Of a stretch of 11,908 bases of DNA, positions 1 through 6,591 are shown in pieces. A program made the translations under genes and the position numbers. Source of the DNA: Candidatus Taylorbacteria bacterium RIFCSPLOWO2_01_FULL_50_130 (GTDB lineage Bacteria > Patescibacteriota > Minisyncoccia > Phycocordibacterales > UBA10002). The stretch lies in assembly GCA_001821155.1 (NCBI GenBank), contig MHSB01000042.1, positions 1-11,908 of the forward strand, given 5' to 3'. The notes under the pieces are model-generated. The model made no database searches. It was not told the DNA's origin and saw only the letters and a list, made by a program, of their open reading frames with translations. Position 1 is the first letter of the stretch. Every line of letters starts with the position of its first letter.

Positions 1-823
1 TGTATTTACTTGCGTCCTTTTCGGCGTCTGCCTCAAAAATAATAAAGTTTCGGACGATATCCAAAAGCCGTATTTTGTGAAAAATTCCTCGCGTCAAAAT
101 CTCAAGCTCCGCCTTCGCTGAAGCTTCGGCGGACAAGTCGGAAATTGCCTCATTTTCACTCTCAACGCCCTTCCAGCGAGAAAACCACTCCCAAGAGGAT
201 GAAATTGTGCCGTGCTTTGCTTCAATCAGATCGCCGATAACGAGTATTTGATTGTATTTGAAAATTTCAGGAATATCTTTTTTATATTCTCGCAGTTGCT
301 CATAGGCGGTGTAAATTGCCGCGTTTTCAAGCGCGGGATTTTTGAGCTCAAAAATCGCAAGCGGGATTCCGTTCACAAAAATAACAACATCCGGCCGGCG
401 AACTTTTTCCAATCCCTGAATCGCGAATTGATTGACAACTAAAAATTCATTATTCTGCGGGTTTTCAAAATCAATAATTTTTGCGAACCGCCAAATATCT
501 TCGCCGTCCGCGCTGTGAAAATTAACCCGCACTCCCTGTGTTAGCATTGTATAAATTTCTTTGTTGGCAATCTCCAAATTTGGGTGTTCGGATCTCAAAC
601 TCCGCGCGGCATCATCAATCGCGGCTTCCGGCAAGTCTGGATTGAGACGACGAATAGAGCGCTTCAGCCGCCCAACCAAAACAACCTCGCGAAAATCTTC
701 GCGCTCGCCCAAAACTTGGCCCGGCGCCAAATCCGGCCCAAACTCATAGTCATAGCCCATCTCCTTGAGCCATTCTATGACTGGTTGTTCGGTTAATGTG
801 TCTTCGTTAAGTTTTTGCGTCAT
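1..823 (-). CDS. hsdR: Type I restriction enzyme R subunit (HsdR), N-terminal part
   Basis: This is the motor and nuclease subunit of a type I restriction complex; together with HsdM and HsdS it translocates and cuts unmethylated DNA in the cytoplasm. Only the first 274 residues are in the window, read without interruption from the ATG at 823; the helicase and C-terminal parts lie off the left edge. The N-terminal PD-(D/E)xK nuclease is visible: RPD (Asp145) followed by FELKNP (Glu159, Lys161), as in other HsdR proteins. The later segment around residues 241-265 (LEILTRGIFHKIRLLDIVRNF) matches the family region before the helicase domain. Residues 229-240 (DLSAEASAKAEL) are encoded by a palindromic repeat core also found near 10703-10717, suggesting an in-frame repeat insertion in a variable loop. 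No Shine-Dalgarno is seen. A terminator-like hairpin and a gap of about 100 bases separate it from the toxin gene upstream, so it may have its own promoter. Confidence 0.93.
   Translation of the reverse strand, partial: MTQKLNEDTLTEQPVIEWLKEMGYDYEFGPDLAPGQVLGEREDFREVVLVGRLKRSIRRLNPDLPEAAIDDAARSLRSEHPNLEIANKEIYTMLTQGVRVNFHSADGEDIWRFAKIIDFENPQNNEFLVVNQFAIQGLEKVRRPDVVIFVNGIPLAIFELKNPALENAAIYTAYEQLREYKKDIPEIFKYNQILVIGDLIEAKHGTISSSWEWFSRWKGVESENEAISDLSAEASAKAELEILTRGIFHKIRLLDIVRNFIIFEADAEKDASKY
108..133. repeat. Palindromic repeat inside hsdR
   Basis: A 26-bp inverted repeat with arms TCCGCC/GGCGGA. Its core CGCTGAAGCTTCGGC (116-130) is identical to 10703-10717 in the transposon-like element upstream of clpP. 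It keeps the hsdR reading frame and encodes an Ala/Glu/Lys/Ser-rich stretch in what is normally a variable linker. The identity of 15 bases at two unrelated sites is seen directly; that it is a mobile palindromic element is inference. Confidence 0.6.
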
Positions 824-895
824 AGTTATTCACATTAGTATTTGACATTTCACTGCTAGTTTGCTAACCTTGCAAAACAAGTGGCTTCGGCCTTA

Positions 896-909
896 CCCCC
901 GCAAGGGGG
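896..909. other. GC hairpin with GCAA loop
   Basis: CCCCC-GCAA-GGGGG, a short stable hairpin between the toxin gene and hsdR. There is no T-run, so it is more likely part of the hsdR leader, or a second structure behind the terminator at 920-952, than a terminator itself. Confidence 0.4.
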
Positions 910-919
910 AGAAAACCTG

Positions 920-952
920 AAAAGCCGTCAGAATAATGTTCTGACGGCTTTT
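920..952 (-). terminator. Terminator-like hairpin at the end of the toxin gene
   Basis: A perfect 14-bp stem (920-933 with 939-952) with a 5-base loop, flanked by A-rich and T-rich ends. On the minus strand it overlaps the last codons and the TGA stop of the MazF-like gene, so the end of the coding sequence and the terminator share bases. It would separate hsdR from the rest of the operon, at least in part. Confidence 0.6.
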
Positions 953-1310
953 CGTAGCCGCCCGAACGATTTTTTGTTAAGAAACCCGATCTTTTCCACC
1001 AGTCGCCGTGTATCAACGACGCGGATTTGCGAAAGAATCGTTGATGCCTCTTCCACCTGCACTATTCCTACAGGCACGCGGAGCGGATGACGGCGAGGTG
1101 AGGTGGTAAGAGGCACAGCCATACAGGTATCTGCGCCAAAACCGCGGAGAATCACAGCGGAGCGGAGAAATAGTTCCCCGCTCCCATCTTGTTCGGAACC
1201 GATATTCACACCAAATCGGCACCACCAGACCTCAGCACGGTATATAAACGCGGCGTTTCGGTATGCGCCCGCTTCTTCTCTGTATTCCACTTGTCAAAAT
1301 CTTTGTTCAT
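928..1310 (-). pseudogene. MazF/PemK-family toxin gene with a frameshift
   Basis: The family cuts mRNA as a ribosome-independent endoribonuclease. The start is the ATG at 1310, which overlaps the hsdS stop as ATGA, so the two were translationally coupled. The first frame gives MNKDFDKWNTEKKRAH... and reaches a stop at 1206. The rest of the protein continues in another frame: RAEVWWCRFGVNIGSEQDGSG, then a strand ending AVIL, then PLTTS, and a C-terminal SQIRVVDTRRLVEKIG typical of MazF/PemK proteins. The frames meet near 1237-1244, where one base appears to be missing. No slippery heptamer is visible, so mutation or assembly error is likelier than programmed frameshifting. No antitoxin gene is adjacent. 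Family assignment is from remembered motifs and fairly firm; whether the gene is truly dead is not known. Confidence 0.75.
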
Positions 1311-2563
1311 ATTTTTATCTCCCCGCTCATTAACTTTGGCAAAAGCAAATCGCGGAGAGCAGATAATTTTTGGTTTTCGTGTTTGATACTGGAAATTTTT
1401 TCTAAAATCTGCGAAGCCATAGCAGTAAACTTCTCTACTAACTCCGCTGGAGGAATTATAATCTCAAAGCTCGAAATCGCTTCCTTTGATAGTCCGAGAA
1501 TATTTGTGCCTGCTGCTGCTCCAATGACCCGCGCGCGAAATGCGGATTGACGCAAAAGATAATAGAGAAATGTCTTATTCAAGTCTGATTTTGGCCGAAG
1601 AATATAGATGTGGTGAGTGAATAGATATTTTTTATTTCCCAGCCACTCCTCAACTATTACTGGATTTCCAATAATTTCTCTTTCTTGAGTGATGTCGGTA
1701 TTAGAAACAAGAAGGTCTCCGATTTCGGCAATGTGGCGTGGTTTGTAATCGCCAGAATAATATTTCAGATTGTCGTAAGAGAACTTGCCGCCACGCATGA
1801 AACAACCAAGATTTATCATCGGCATTCCTGATTTATTTAGCCCCGATCCTTTATAAGAAATTCCCTTGTCAAGGCCAACTATATCCGCGAGCTTTTTCAC
1901 TTCCCACCCCTCTGGAATTTTTCCTAATTCCGAATCAACCATTTTTATTTTTTCGTGGCCGGGGAATTTGAAATTTACAAACCACTCCTTAAAAATCGCC
2001 TGCGCCGTTGCTTCCAAATTTTTGCTGATTTTATTATTCAACTCAATCTTGTCATCAAAAGCGGAAAGAATATCCGCGATGCGTTTTTGGGTCTCTAGAT
2101 TTTCTGGAACTTCTACCTCTATATTTTCAAAAGCAGCGCGTTCTACACGCTGACGACCAGAAGCGCCAACCATGCTTCCTTCGGCTAGTTTTCGAATACG
2201 AAATGTGCGAGATAAATAATGAATAAAGTCACTGTTAGATATTCCTTGTTTGCCACGCAGTACATAAAATTCGGTTGATCCGAAAGCGGGACTTTTTAAC
2301 TCTTGGGCTTGCGTTATTTTCCCATTCTCTAAACAAGGAGTAATGCGAGCAAATAGAGTGTCGTTTTCTTCGAATCTCGCCCCGGAACCTTTGAAAACTT
2401 TCCGCTTTTGCCAGTTTGTTGTACGAGAAAGCGGCGCGACATCCGCCATATCCAAAAATGGATACTCTTTGCCGCGTTGAATCTGAACCGTTGGGTTTAT
2501 ATTTGCAAATTCCCCCAACCTCACCTTCCGCCAAGTTTTAGATTGTGATTTTGTTTTTGTCAT
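1307..2563 (-). CDS. hsdS: Type I restriction enzyme specificity subunit (HsdS)
   Basis: This subunit chooses the bipartite DNA target for both the methyltransferase and the restriction complex. The protein has the usual full-length two-half layout (numbering from an upstream GTG at 2569). The first target-recognition domain covers about residues 13-155. The central conserved helix region follows at about 158-200 (QKRIADILSAFDDKIELNNK, then EWFVNF). The second recognition domain is about 218-375, and the distal helix ends with LLLPKLMSGEI. I prefer the ATG at 2563; the GTG at 2569 would add two residues, and neither has a clear ribosome binding site. It follows the zinc-protein gene by about 10 bases, and its TGA overlaps the ATG of the toxin gene, so it sits inside one operon. 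The two recognition domains are dissimilar, as expected for an asymmetric target; the target itself cannot be read from sequence. Confidence 0.95.
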   Translation of the reverse strand: MTKTKSQSKTWRKVRLGEFANINPTVQIQRGKEYPFLDMADVAPLSRTTNWQKRKVFKGSGARFEENDTLFARITPCLENGKITQAQELKSPAFGSTEFYVLRGKQGISNSDFIHYLSRTFRIRKLAEGSMVGASGRQRVERAAFENIEVEVPENLETQKRIADILSAFDDKIELNNKISKNLEATAQAIFKEWFVNFKFPGHEKIKMVDSELGKIPEGWEVKKLADIVGLDKGISYKGSGLNKSGMPMINLGCFMRGGKFSYDNLKYYSGDYKPRHIAEIGDLLVSNTDITQEREIIGNPVIVEEWLGNKKYLFTHHIYILRPKSDLNKTFLYYLLRQSAFRARVIGAAAGTNILGLSKEAISSFEIIIPPAELVEKFTAMASQILEKISSIKHENQKLSALRDLLLPKLMSGEIKI

Positions 2564-2573
2564 ACTCACAGAG

Positions 2574-3068
2574 TTATTTATCTTGAGATTTACTTTTGTA
2601 TTCCAAAATAATTTCTCCCCTTTCTTTTTCCGTTATAGGACAATTATCGCAACGATATACTCCGCAGAGCGATGAGTATCCGCCGTCGGGCAAAATAATT
2701 CTTTCTCCACATTTGGAGCAGTAGGTCGGCTTAAAAGCAGGCGGATTTGGTAGCTTTTCAAAATTGTATTCGTTCATGCCATACCACACATACATTTCCA
2801 GTTCGTGTTCAAAATCCTCGCGACACTTTTTGCAAGTTCTCCAATCGTCTTCATGTTCTTCCACATTGTGGTGTCCGCATAGCGTAAACCGCCGGTGATT
2901 GCGCGAACAAATATCGCGCGAATATGAAAACATCACATATTCGCTTTCATCGCCACACACCCAATTGCCGCAGCATTCCGTCTTATACCTCGGTTTTTTT
3001 GACTTGCCGCACAATCCGCACGGAGGATTAACGGTTCGCTTTTTTATTTCCTTTATTGTTTTTTTCAT
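2574..3068 (-). CDS. Cys-rich zinc-binding conserved hypothetical protein
   Basis: A 164-residue protein of unknown function. Fourteen cysteines are visible, several in pairs typical of zinc ribbons: C17-x2-C20 with C33-x4-C38, C79-x2-C82, and C117-x2-C120 with C140-x2-C143; His58, His66, His67 and His72 could also bind metal. The central segment TECCGNWVCGDE and the NEYNFEKLPNPP segment before the last ribbon resemble a widespread uncharacterised protein family I recall from many bacteria, but no function is established. There is no signal peptide or membrane segment, so it is probably cytoplasmic. It ends a few bases before hsdS and starts about 50 bases after the 297-residue gene, so it belongs to the RM operon. 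A nucleic-acid-binding or regulatory role is only a guess from the zinc-ribbon pattern. Confidence 0.8.
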   Translation of the reverse strand: MKKTIKEIKKRTVNPPCGLCGKSKKPRYKTECCGNWVCGDESEYVMFSYSRDICSRNHRRFTLCGHHNVEEHEDDWRTCKKCREDFEHELEMYVWYGMNEYNFEKLPNPPAFKPTYCSKCGERIILPDGGYSSLCGVYRCDNCPITEKERGEIILEYKSKSQDK

Positions 3069-3116
3069 ATTTTTGCTCGTATTTTCATATTTCTACTTTT
3101 TGGGCAACTTTCTTGG

Positions 3117-4010
3117 TCACAGCGGCATTTGGATATCCCTATCCAGCGGCAGTTGCTCCAGAAATGACATAATTTGTTCCGGCGTCGGTCTTTTTACATT
3201 GGTAATAAAATAATCTTTTTGGAACATCGGTTTCTTTCCAATCTTACTACACTCGTCAAGTACTGCCTCAATAAAACTCGCCGGTGCGATGTTAAACGAG
3301 ACAAGCGCTGTGATAAGAACATATTCTTGAAAACTCTCGGCTTCCTCAATTTCAACGGTAAACCGTTCGGACACTTTCTTAAGCGTCTTGGCAAATGCGC
3401 CCGCCGATGATTTCCTGAAATCGGCGCTTTTGTCAAACGCAAGCACAACAAAGCAACGCATCTTATTGTTTCGTACTCCTGCCGGACTGCCAATCAATGT
3501 TTCGTTATCCCACAATCCATCATCAACCGGTTCCGCGCTCCCTGTTTGCTCGTTCCAAACAAAATGGTTGGATGGAGATACCTTATCTTCCACAATGCCA
3601 TATTTATTATCACGCCCCAAACCGCACTCACCCATAACAAATGCGTGCATTCGTATGATAGTTTGAATTGCCATACTGGCTTGTTTCCGAGCAAACGCTC
3701 TAGATTCTTCGTCTCGGAGTTCAACTTCCCCAGCTGAAATAACATAACCAAACTTTCCGCGATATTCAGCATGGTCAAAAAGTTGCAATACTGGCTCATC
3801 GCCAATAAACATTTCCCGGCGCTTCTGCGCATATTCAAAAGTGAATGGGTTTATTTCCGCCTCAACAACAAGAAAGACGCGGCTTACGCTGTCGTCCAAA
3901 ATTCTTGTCTCTTCGCATAAACGAACCTGCGAATACGGACCATCCTCGCCCCACATTTGCTCATAATTCTTTGGCGTAAGTTTTTTGTTTATTTTTTGGT
4001 CTTTTTTCAT
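3117..4010 (-). CDS. Unrecognised 297-residue protein in the RM operon
   Basis: I do not recognise a domain. The protein is soluble (no signal peptide, no membrane helix), has a Lys-rich start, and has segments that look structured: VSRVFLVVEAEINPFTFEYA near residues 43-62, YGIVEDKVSPSNHFVW near 138-153, MRCFVVLAFDKSADF near 184-198, and a C-terminal helix-rich part with PTPEQIMSFLEQLPLDRDI. The start ATG at 4010 has one of the few recognisable ribosome binding sites in the window (AAGGA about 6 bases upstream). It follows the terminator and structured segment at 4089-4180 and is followed after about 50 bases by the zinc-protein gene, then hsdS. Lying between hsdM and hsdS, it is an RM cargo gene and could modify or accompany the defence response; that is inference from position only. 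Confidence 0.75.
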   Translation of the reverse strand: MKKDQKINKKLTPKNYEQMWGEDGPYSQVRLCEETRILDDSVSRVFLVVEAEINPFTFEYAQKRREMFIGDEPVLQLFDHAEYRGKFGYVISAGEVELRDEESRAFARKQASMAIQTIIRMHAFVMGECGLGRDNKYGIVEDKVSPSNHFVWNEQTGSAEPVDDGLWDNETLIGSPAGVRNNKMRCFVVLAFDKSADFRKSSAGAFAKTLKKVSERFTVEIEEAESFQEYVLITALVSFNIAPASFIEAVLDECSKIGKKPMFQKDYFITNVKRPTPEQIMSFLEQLPLDRDIQMPL

Positions 4011-4053
4011 ACTTTTCCTTTATTTCACAGCATAATTTCCACTTTTCCACTTT

Positions 4054-4082
4054 TTGGCTTGCTACCAACCGCTTGGTATGCT
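4054..4082 (+). promoter_or_regulatory. Candidate plus-strand promoter for a structured RNA
   Basis: TTGGCT (4054-4059) and TATGCT (4077-4082) with a 17-base spacer, and TG one base before the second box, as in an extended -10. Initiation would fall near 4089, just before the folded segment. The spacer also carries the inverted repeat TACCAA-CCGC-TTGGTA (4063-4078). No plus-strand protein gene follows. Each box matches consensus at only four of six bases, so this is suggestive. Confidence 0.35.
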
Positions 4083-4088
4083 ACACTA

Positions 4089-4180
4089 GCTCCGGTGCTT
4101 GGAGGGCTTTGGCCCTGTCACGGCTATCCAAGCTGTAACCAAGCGCCGCTAAAAGACACCGCCTTGCGCGGCGTTTTTTA
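4089..4180 (+). ncRNA. Candidate structured small RNA (three-way junction)
   Basis: No protein gene covers this stretch. The plus strand can fold into a compact three-way junction. The outer stem is 4094-4102 with 4139-4147 (9 bp), hairpin one is 4103-4107 with 4112-4116, and hairpin two is 4120-4125 with 4131-4136. The single non-Watson-Crick pair in the outer stem and the one in hairpin two are both G-U wobbles on the plus strand but would be A-C mismatches on the minus strand, which points to plus-strand RNA. It is followed by a GC hairpin and six T (4159-4179). It does not fit a tRNA. An alternative fold pairs 4097-4102 with 4128-4133. It could instead be minus-strand leader DNA of the 297-residue gene. 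Confidence 0.35.
4151..4179. terminator. Terminator after the HsdM-linked small gene
   Basis: A 7-bp stem (4156-4162 with 4168-4174) and a 5-base loop, with CTTTT on the minus-strand side and TTTTTT on the plus-strand side. On the minus strand the stem is complete with one G-U pair; on the plus strand that pair becomes A-C, so it works best for minus-strand transcripts ending at 4183. It may act in both directions. It splits the RM locus into an hsdM unit and a downstream unit. Confidence 0.65.
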
Positions 4181-4182
4181 GT

Positions 4183-4668
4183 TTAATCATGTTCAGGATT
4201 ACCACCATGTAAAATCCGCCTACTGGTATTTTTATCAATTCCCCAAAATGGAATCACGCTCCAAAAGTGCTTTTCTCCTCCCGCAACTTCTTTCACAATC
4301 ACTTTGACGCGCACCGAATCCAAAACGGCTATGAACTCGTAGTACGCAACATCTTTCATTACTCGCTCCCACCGGCTGTTTGTTTTTTGTTCTTCAAAAC
4401 GCCGCACTGACCAAATACCCTGCATTGTTCGCGAGAGTTTCAGAATTTCCGACGCGTAACGAATAAGCTTCAGGCGACTATACTGATCTGTGTGCGGCCG
4501 CGCTTGTCCGTCTGTTTTGAACTTCAGATGCCGCAGTCCTTTTGCGTTAAAAGCGACATCGCTCCCAAAGTATGGACAGCGAATTTTTTCTACGGTCGTG
4601 TAAAACGCTTCGGCATCCGTCCGCACCTTTTCAAAATCCTGTTGGTCTTTGAAATTAAATTTTCCCAT
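4183..4668 (-). CDS. Conserved hypothetical protein overlapping hsdM, possibly BECR-type nuclease
   Basis: A 161-residue soluble protein whose ATG lies inside the end of hsdM (14-base overlap), so the two are translated from one message. It reads CPYFGSDVAFNAKGLRHLKF near residues 31-50, a Lys/Arg-rich central helix, YYEFIAVLDSVRVKVIVKEV near 109-128, and ends KHFWSVIPFWGI...RRILHGGNPEHD. The order of a strand with FNAKGLRHL, then VRVKVIV and a final SVIP strand resembles small barnase/EndoU/colicin/RelE-like (BECR) nuclease domains that I recall being annotated on similar proteins; I cannot confirm this without a profile search. If correct, it would be a second RNase-type protein in the RM locus. 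A terminator follows directly. What is firm is that it is a real, coupled gene. Confidence 0.75.
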   Translation of the reverse strand: MGKFNFKDQQDFEKVRTDAEAFYTTVEKIRCPYFGSDVAFNAKGLRHLKFKTDGQARPHTDQYSRLKLIRYASEILKLSRTMQGIWSVRRFEEQKTNSRWERVMKDVAYYEFIAVLDSVRVKVIVKEVAGGEKHFWSVIPFWGIDKNTSRRILHGGNPEHD

Positions 4669-6481
4669 GATTGAACTTGCGTAAATTCGCGGTTATCTTT
4701 TCTTCCAACCCTTTGTTTTCCTCAAAAGATTCTTTCAACTCACCGCTCAACTTCCTCATCTTTTCCTCAAATGGCACGCCGTCGTCTTCCTCCTCGGCAA
4801 CACCTACGAAGCGGCCCGGAGTGAGGACATAACCATTTTTTGCAATTTCATCTTTTTTGACTGCTTTACAGAAACCGGCAACGTCTTTGTATTCTCCGGC
4901 GCCACTCTCGCCGCGCCATGTGCGAACAGTGCCAGCGATTTTTTTGATTTGCTCTTTGGTGAATGTAACCTGCTTGCGGGAAATCTGTTCAAAGGTTTCT
5001 CGCGCGTCTATAAAAAGCGTCTCGCCGGTACGTTCGCGGAATCTGCCGTTCTTTTTGTTTTTGGATACGAACCAAAGTGAAACCGGAAGCGCGACATTGT
5101 AAAAAAGCTTGGGCGGACAGGCAATAATCACATCAATCATATCTTCCTCAATGATTTTCTTCCGTATTTCGCCTTCGCGGCCGCTTACCGCAAGCGCCCC
5201 ATTTGCCATCACAAAGCCCGCCATTCCGTTTGGCACCAAGTGGTGAATGAAGTGTTGGATCCATAAAAAGTTGGCGTTGCTTCCCGGCGGCGTGCCGAAT
5301 TTTATACGCGGGTCTTTGTCGGAAAGCCGGCCCGGTTCCCAGTCGGCATTGAAGGGTGGATTTGCCAGCACAAAGTCTGCGCGAAGGTCTGGAAACTTGT
5401 CCTCATAATAAGAATTGCCCCATTCCATCTGACCGATAATTCCGCGAATAGCGAGGTTCATTTTACAAAGCCGAAGCGTGGTCGGATTACTCTCTTGCCC
5501 GAAGAAAGAAATTTTGGTCGGGTCCTTTTGATGCATTTTCAGAAATTCGCTAGATTGCACAAACATCCCACCGCTCCCGCAGGCCGGGTCAAAGACGCGC
5601 GCGTTTTCATACGGCGACAAAACTTCAACCAAAAGACGGACAATGGAGCGAGGGGTGTAGAACTCGCCGCCTCTTTTTCCTTCGGCGGAGGCGAACTGCC
5701 CTAAAAAGTATTCATACACTCGGCCGAGGATGTCTTTCTCCTTGTCTATGTCATGGTCAAACTTAATTTTTGAAAAAATATTTACCAGCTCCCCGAGAAT
5801 TTGGTAGTCCAAATGCGTTTTGGTGAAAATCTTGGGCAATACGCCTTTCAGTTCCTTCGGGTTCTCGTTTTCAATCGCTTCCATTGCCTCATCAATGTAC
5901 TTTCCAATGTCGTGATGCATCGCGTGGTTTCGCAACTGCTCCCATCGGGATTTTAGTGGAATATAGAAGATCCCGACGCTCTTGTATTGGTCTTTGTCAT
6001 TCACAATGTGCGTCCTGTCCGCTTCGTTTTTAATGTAGTAGTCCCTGTTTTTCGGATCGCTCGTCCATTGTTCCAACTGCAAGCGCCGCTGATAGTAGGA
6101 ATCTGAAACATATTTTAGGAAAAGAAGACCCAAGACAATGTGTTTGTATTCAGAGACATCAATGCTACCGCGCAACTTATCCGCGGCTTTCCAAAGCTCT
6201 TTTTCAAACTCAAGATCGTGGCCGGCTTTTTTGCCTACCTGTGCGGCAGACAGACCCAGTTCGGTGATTTTTTTGGCGGTTTCTTCCTGCTGTTTTCTTA
6301 TTTCGTCCTTTATTTCATCGGGCAGAGAATCCTTGTCTATGATGTAGCCCTTGCCCTTTTCCGCAGCCGAAATTTTGCCCTTTTTAACGAGTTTTGTAAC
6401 CTTTTGGGCCGCTGCAACACGGCTAATCCCCAACATTTTAGCCAGTTCTGCCGTGGTTATATATTGTGCCTTATTATCCAT
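4655..6481 (-). CDS. hsdM: Type I RM methyltransferase subunit (HsdM) with N-terminal helix-turn-helix
   Basis: This is the N6-adenine DNA methyltransferase subunit, which uses S-adenosylmethionine and protects the host's sites in complex with HsdS. Of 608 residues, about 95-240 form the helical HsdM N-terminal domain. The methylase follows with motif I DPACGSGG at 298-305 and catalytic motif IV NPPF at 374-377; GGEFYTPRSIVRLLVEV at about 271-287 is also typical. The C-terminal 40 residues form a probable coiled coil. Unusual is the extra start: residues 8-48 (ITTAELAKMLGISRVAAAQKV, then a basic turn and GKGYIIDKDSL) read as a winged helix-turn-helix of MerR/excisionase style. A palindrome lies 13 bases upstream of the start, so the subunit may control its own promoter. 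The start is the ATG at 6481, with no Shine-Dalgarno. Its end overlaps the next gene. Confidence 0.95.
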   Translation of the reverse strand: MDNKAQYITTAELAKMLGISRVAAAQKVTKLVKKGKISAAEKGKGYIIDKDSLPDEIKDEIRKQQEETAKKITELGLSAAQVGKKAGHDLEFEKELWKAADKLRGSIDVSEYKHIVLGLLFLKYVSDSYYQRRLQLEQWTSDPKNRDYYIKNEADRTHIVNDKDQYKSVGIFYIPLKSRWEQLRNHAMHHDIGKYIDEAMEAIENENPKELKGVLPKIFTKTHLDYQILGELVNIFSKIKFDHDIDKEKDILGRVYEYFLGQFASAEGKRGGEFYTPRSIVRLLVEVLSPYENARVFDPACGSGGMFVQSSEFLKMHQKDPTKISFFGQESNPTTLRLCKMNLAIRGIIGQMEWGNSYYEDKFPDLRADFVLANPPFNADWEPGRLSDKDPRIKFGTPPGSNANFLWIQHFIHHLVPNGMAGFVMANGALAVSGREGEIRKKIIEEDMIDVIIACPPKLFYNVALPVSLWFVSKNKKNGRFRERTGETLFIDARETFEQISRKQVTFTKEQIKKIAGTVRTWRGESGAGEYKDVAGFCKAVKKDEIAKNGYVLTPGRFVGVAEEEDDGVPFEEKMRKLSGELKESFEENKGLEEKITANLRKFNHGKI

Positions 6482-6493
6482 ACACAGAAGAGC

Positions 6494-6507
6494 TTATCAT
6501 ATGATAA
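6494..6507. promoter_or_regulatory. Perfect 14-bp palindrome upstream of hsdM, candidate operator
   Basis: TTATCATATGATAA is a perfect dyad 13 bases before the hsdM start. On the minus strand a consensus -35 box TTGACA (6515-6520) precedes it, so the palindrome overlaps where the -10 and start site would be (GATAAG at 16 bases spacing is the best -10). Binding here would block hsdM transcription. The HTH on HsdM itself is an obvious candidate binder; this is inference. Confidence 0.55.
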
Positions 6508-6514
6508 CCTATAT

Positions 6515-6520
6515 TGTCAA
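6515..6520 (-). promoter_or_regulatory. hsdM: -35 box of the hsdM promoter
   Basis: A perfect TTGACA on the minus strand, 33 bases before the hsdM ATG, followed by an AT-rich region containing the palindrome at 6494-6507. A canonical -10 is not present at 17 bases; GATAAG (16) or TATGAT (13) are the nearest options, so the exact start site is uncertain. Confidence 0.5.
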
Positions 6521-6573
6521 AAGTCATCTTCGCCGAAGCAGAGGTAACAGTAGATATAGTTTCGAGTAAACTA

Positions 6574-6591
6574 CCCTGCGCAAGCGCAGGG
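6574..6591. terminator. Short perfect GC hairpin, likely bidirectional terminator
   Basis: CCCTGCGC-AA-GCGCAGGG, an 8-bp perfect stem flanked by AAAC on the left and GTTT on the right, which can extend the stem with bulges. T-runs are short on both sides. It lies between the hsdM promoter and the remains of the EVE-like gene and would insulate one from the other. Confidence 0.5.

Noticed and set aside
1206..1310. Programmed -1 frameshift in the toxin gene
   Set aside because: There is no slippery heptamer or downstream stimulatory hairpin at the junction; a simple indel or assembly error explains it.
881..1386. Plus-strand reading frames opposite the toxin and hsdS end
   Set aside because: They are shadows of the MazF-like and hsdS genes, which have recognisable motifs on the minus strand.
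4094..4147. tRNA at the three-way junction
   Set aside because: The outer stem is 9 bp, there are only two inner hairpins, and no T-loop or anticodon arm pattern fits.
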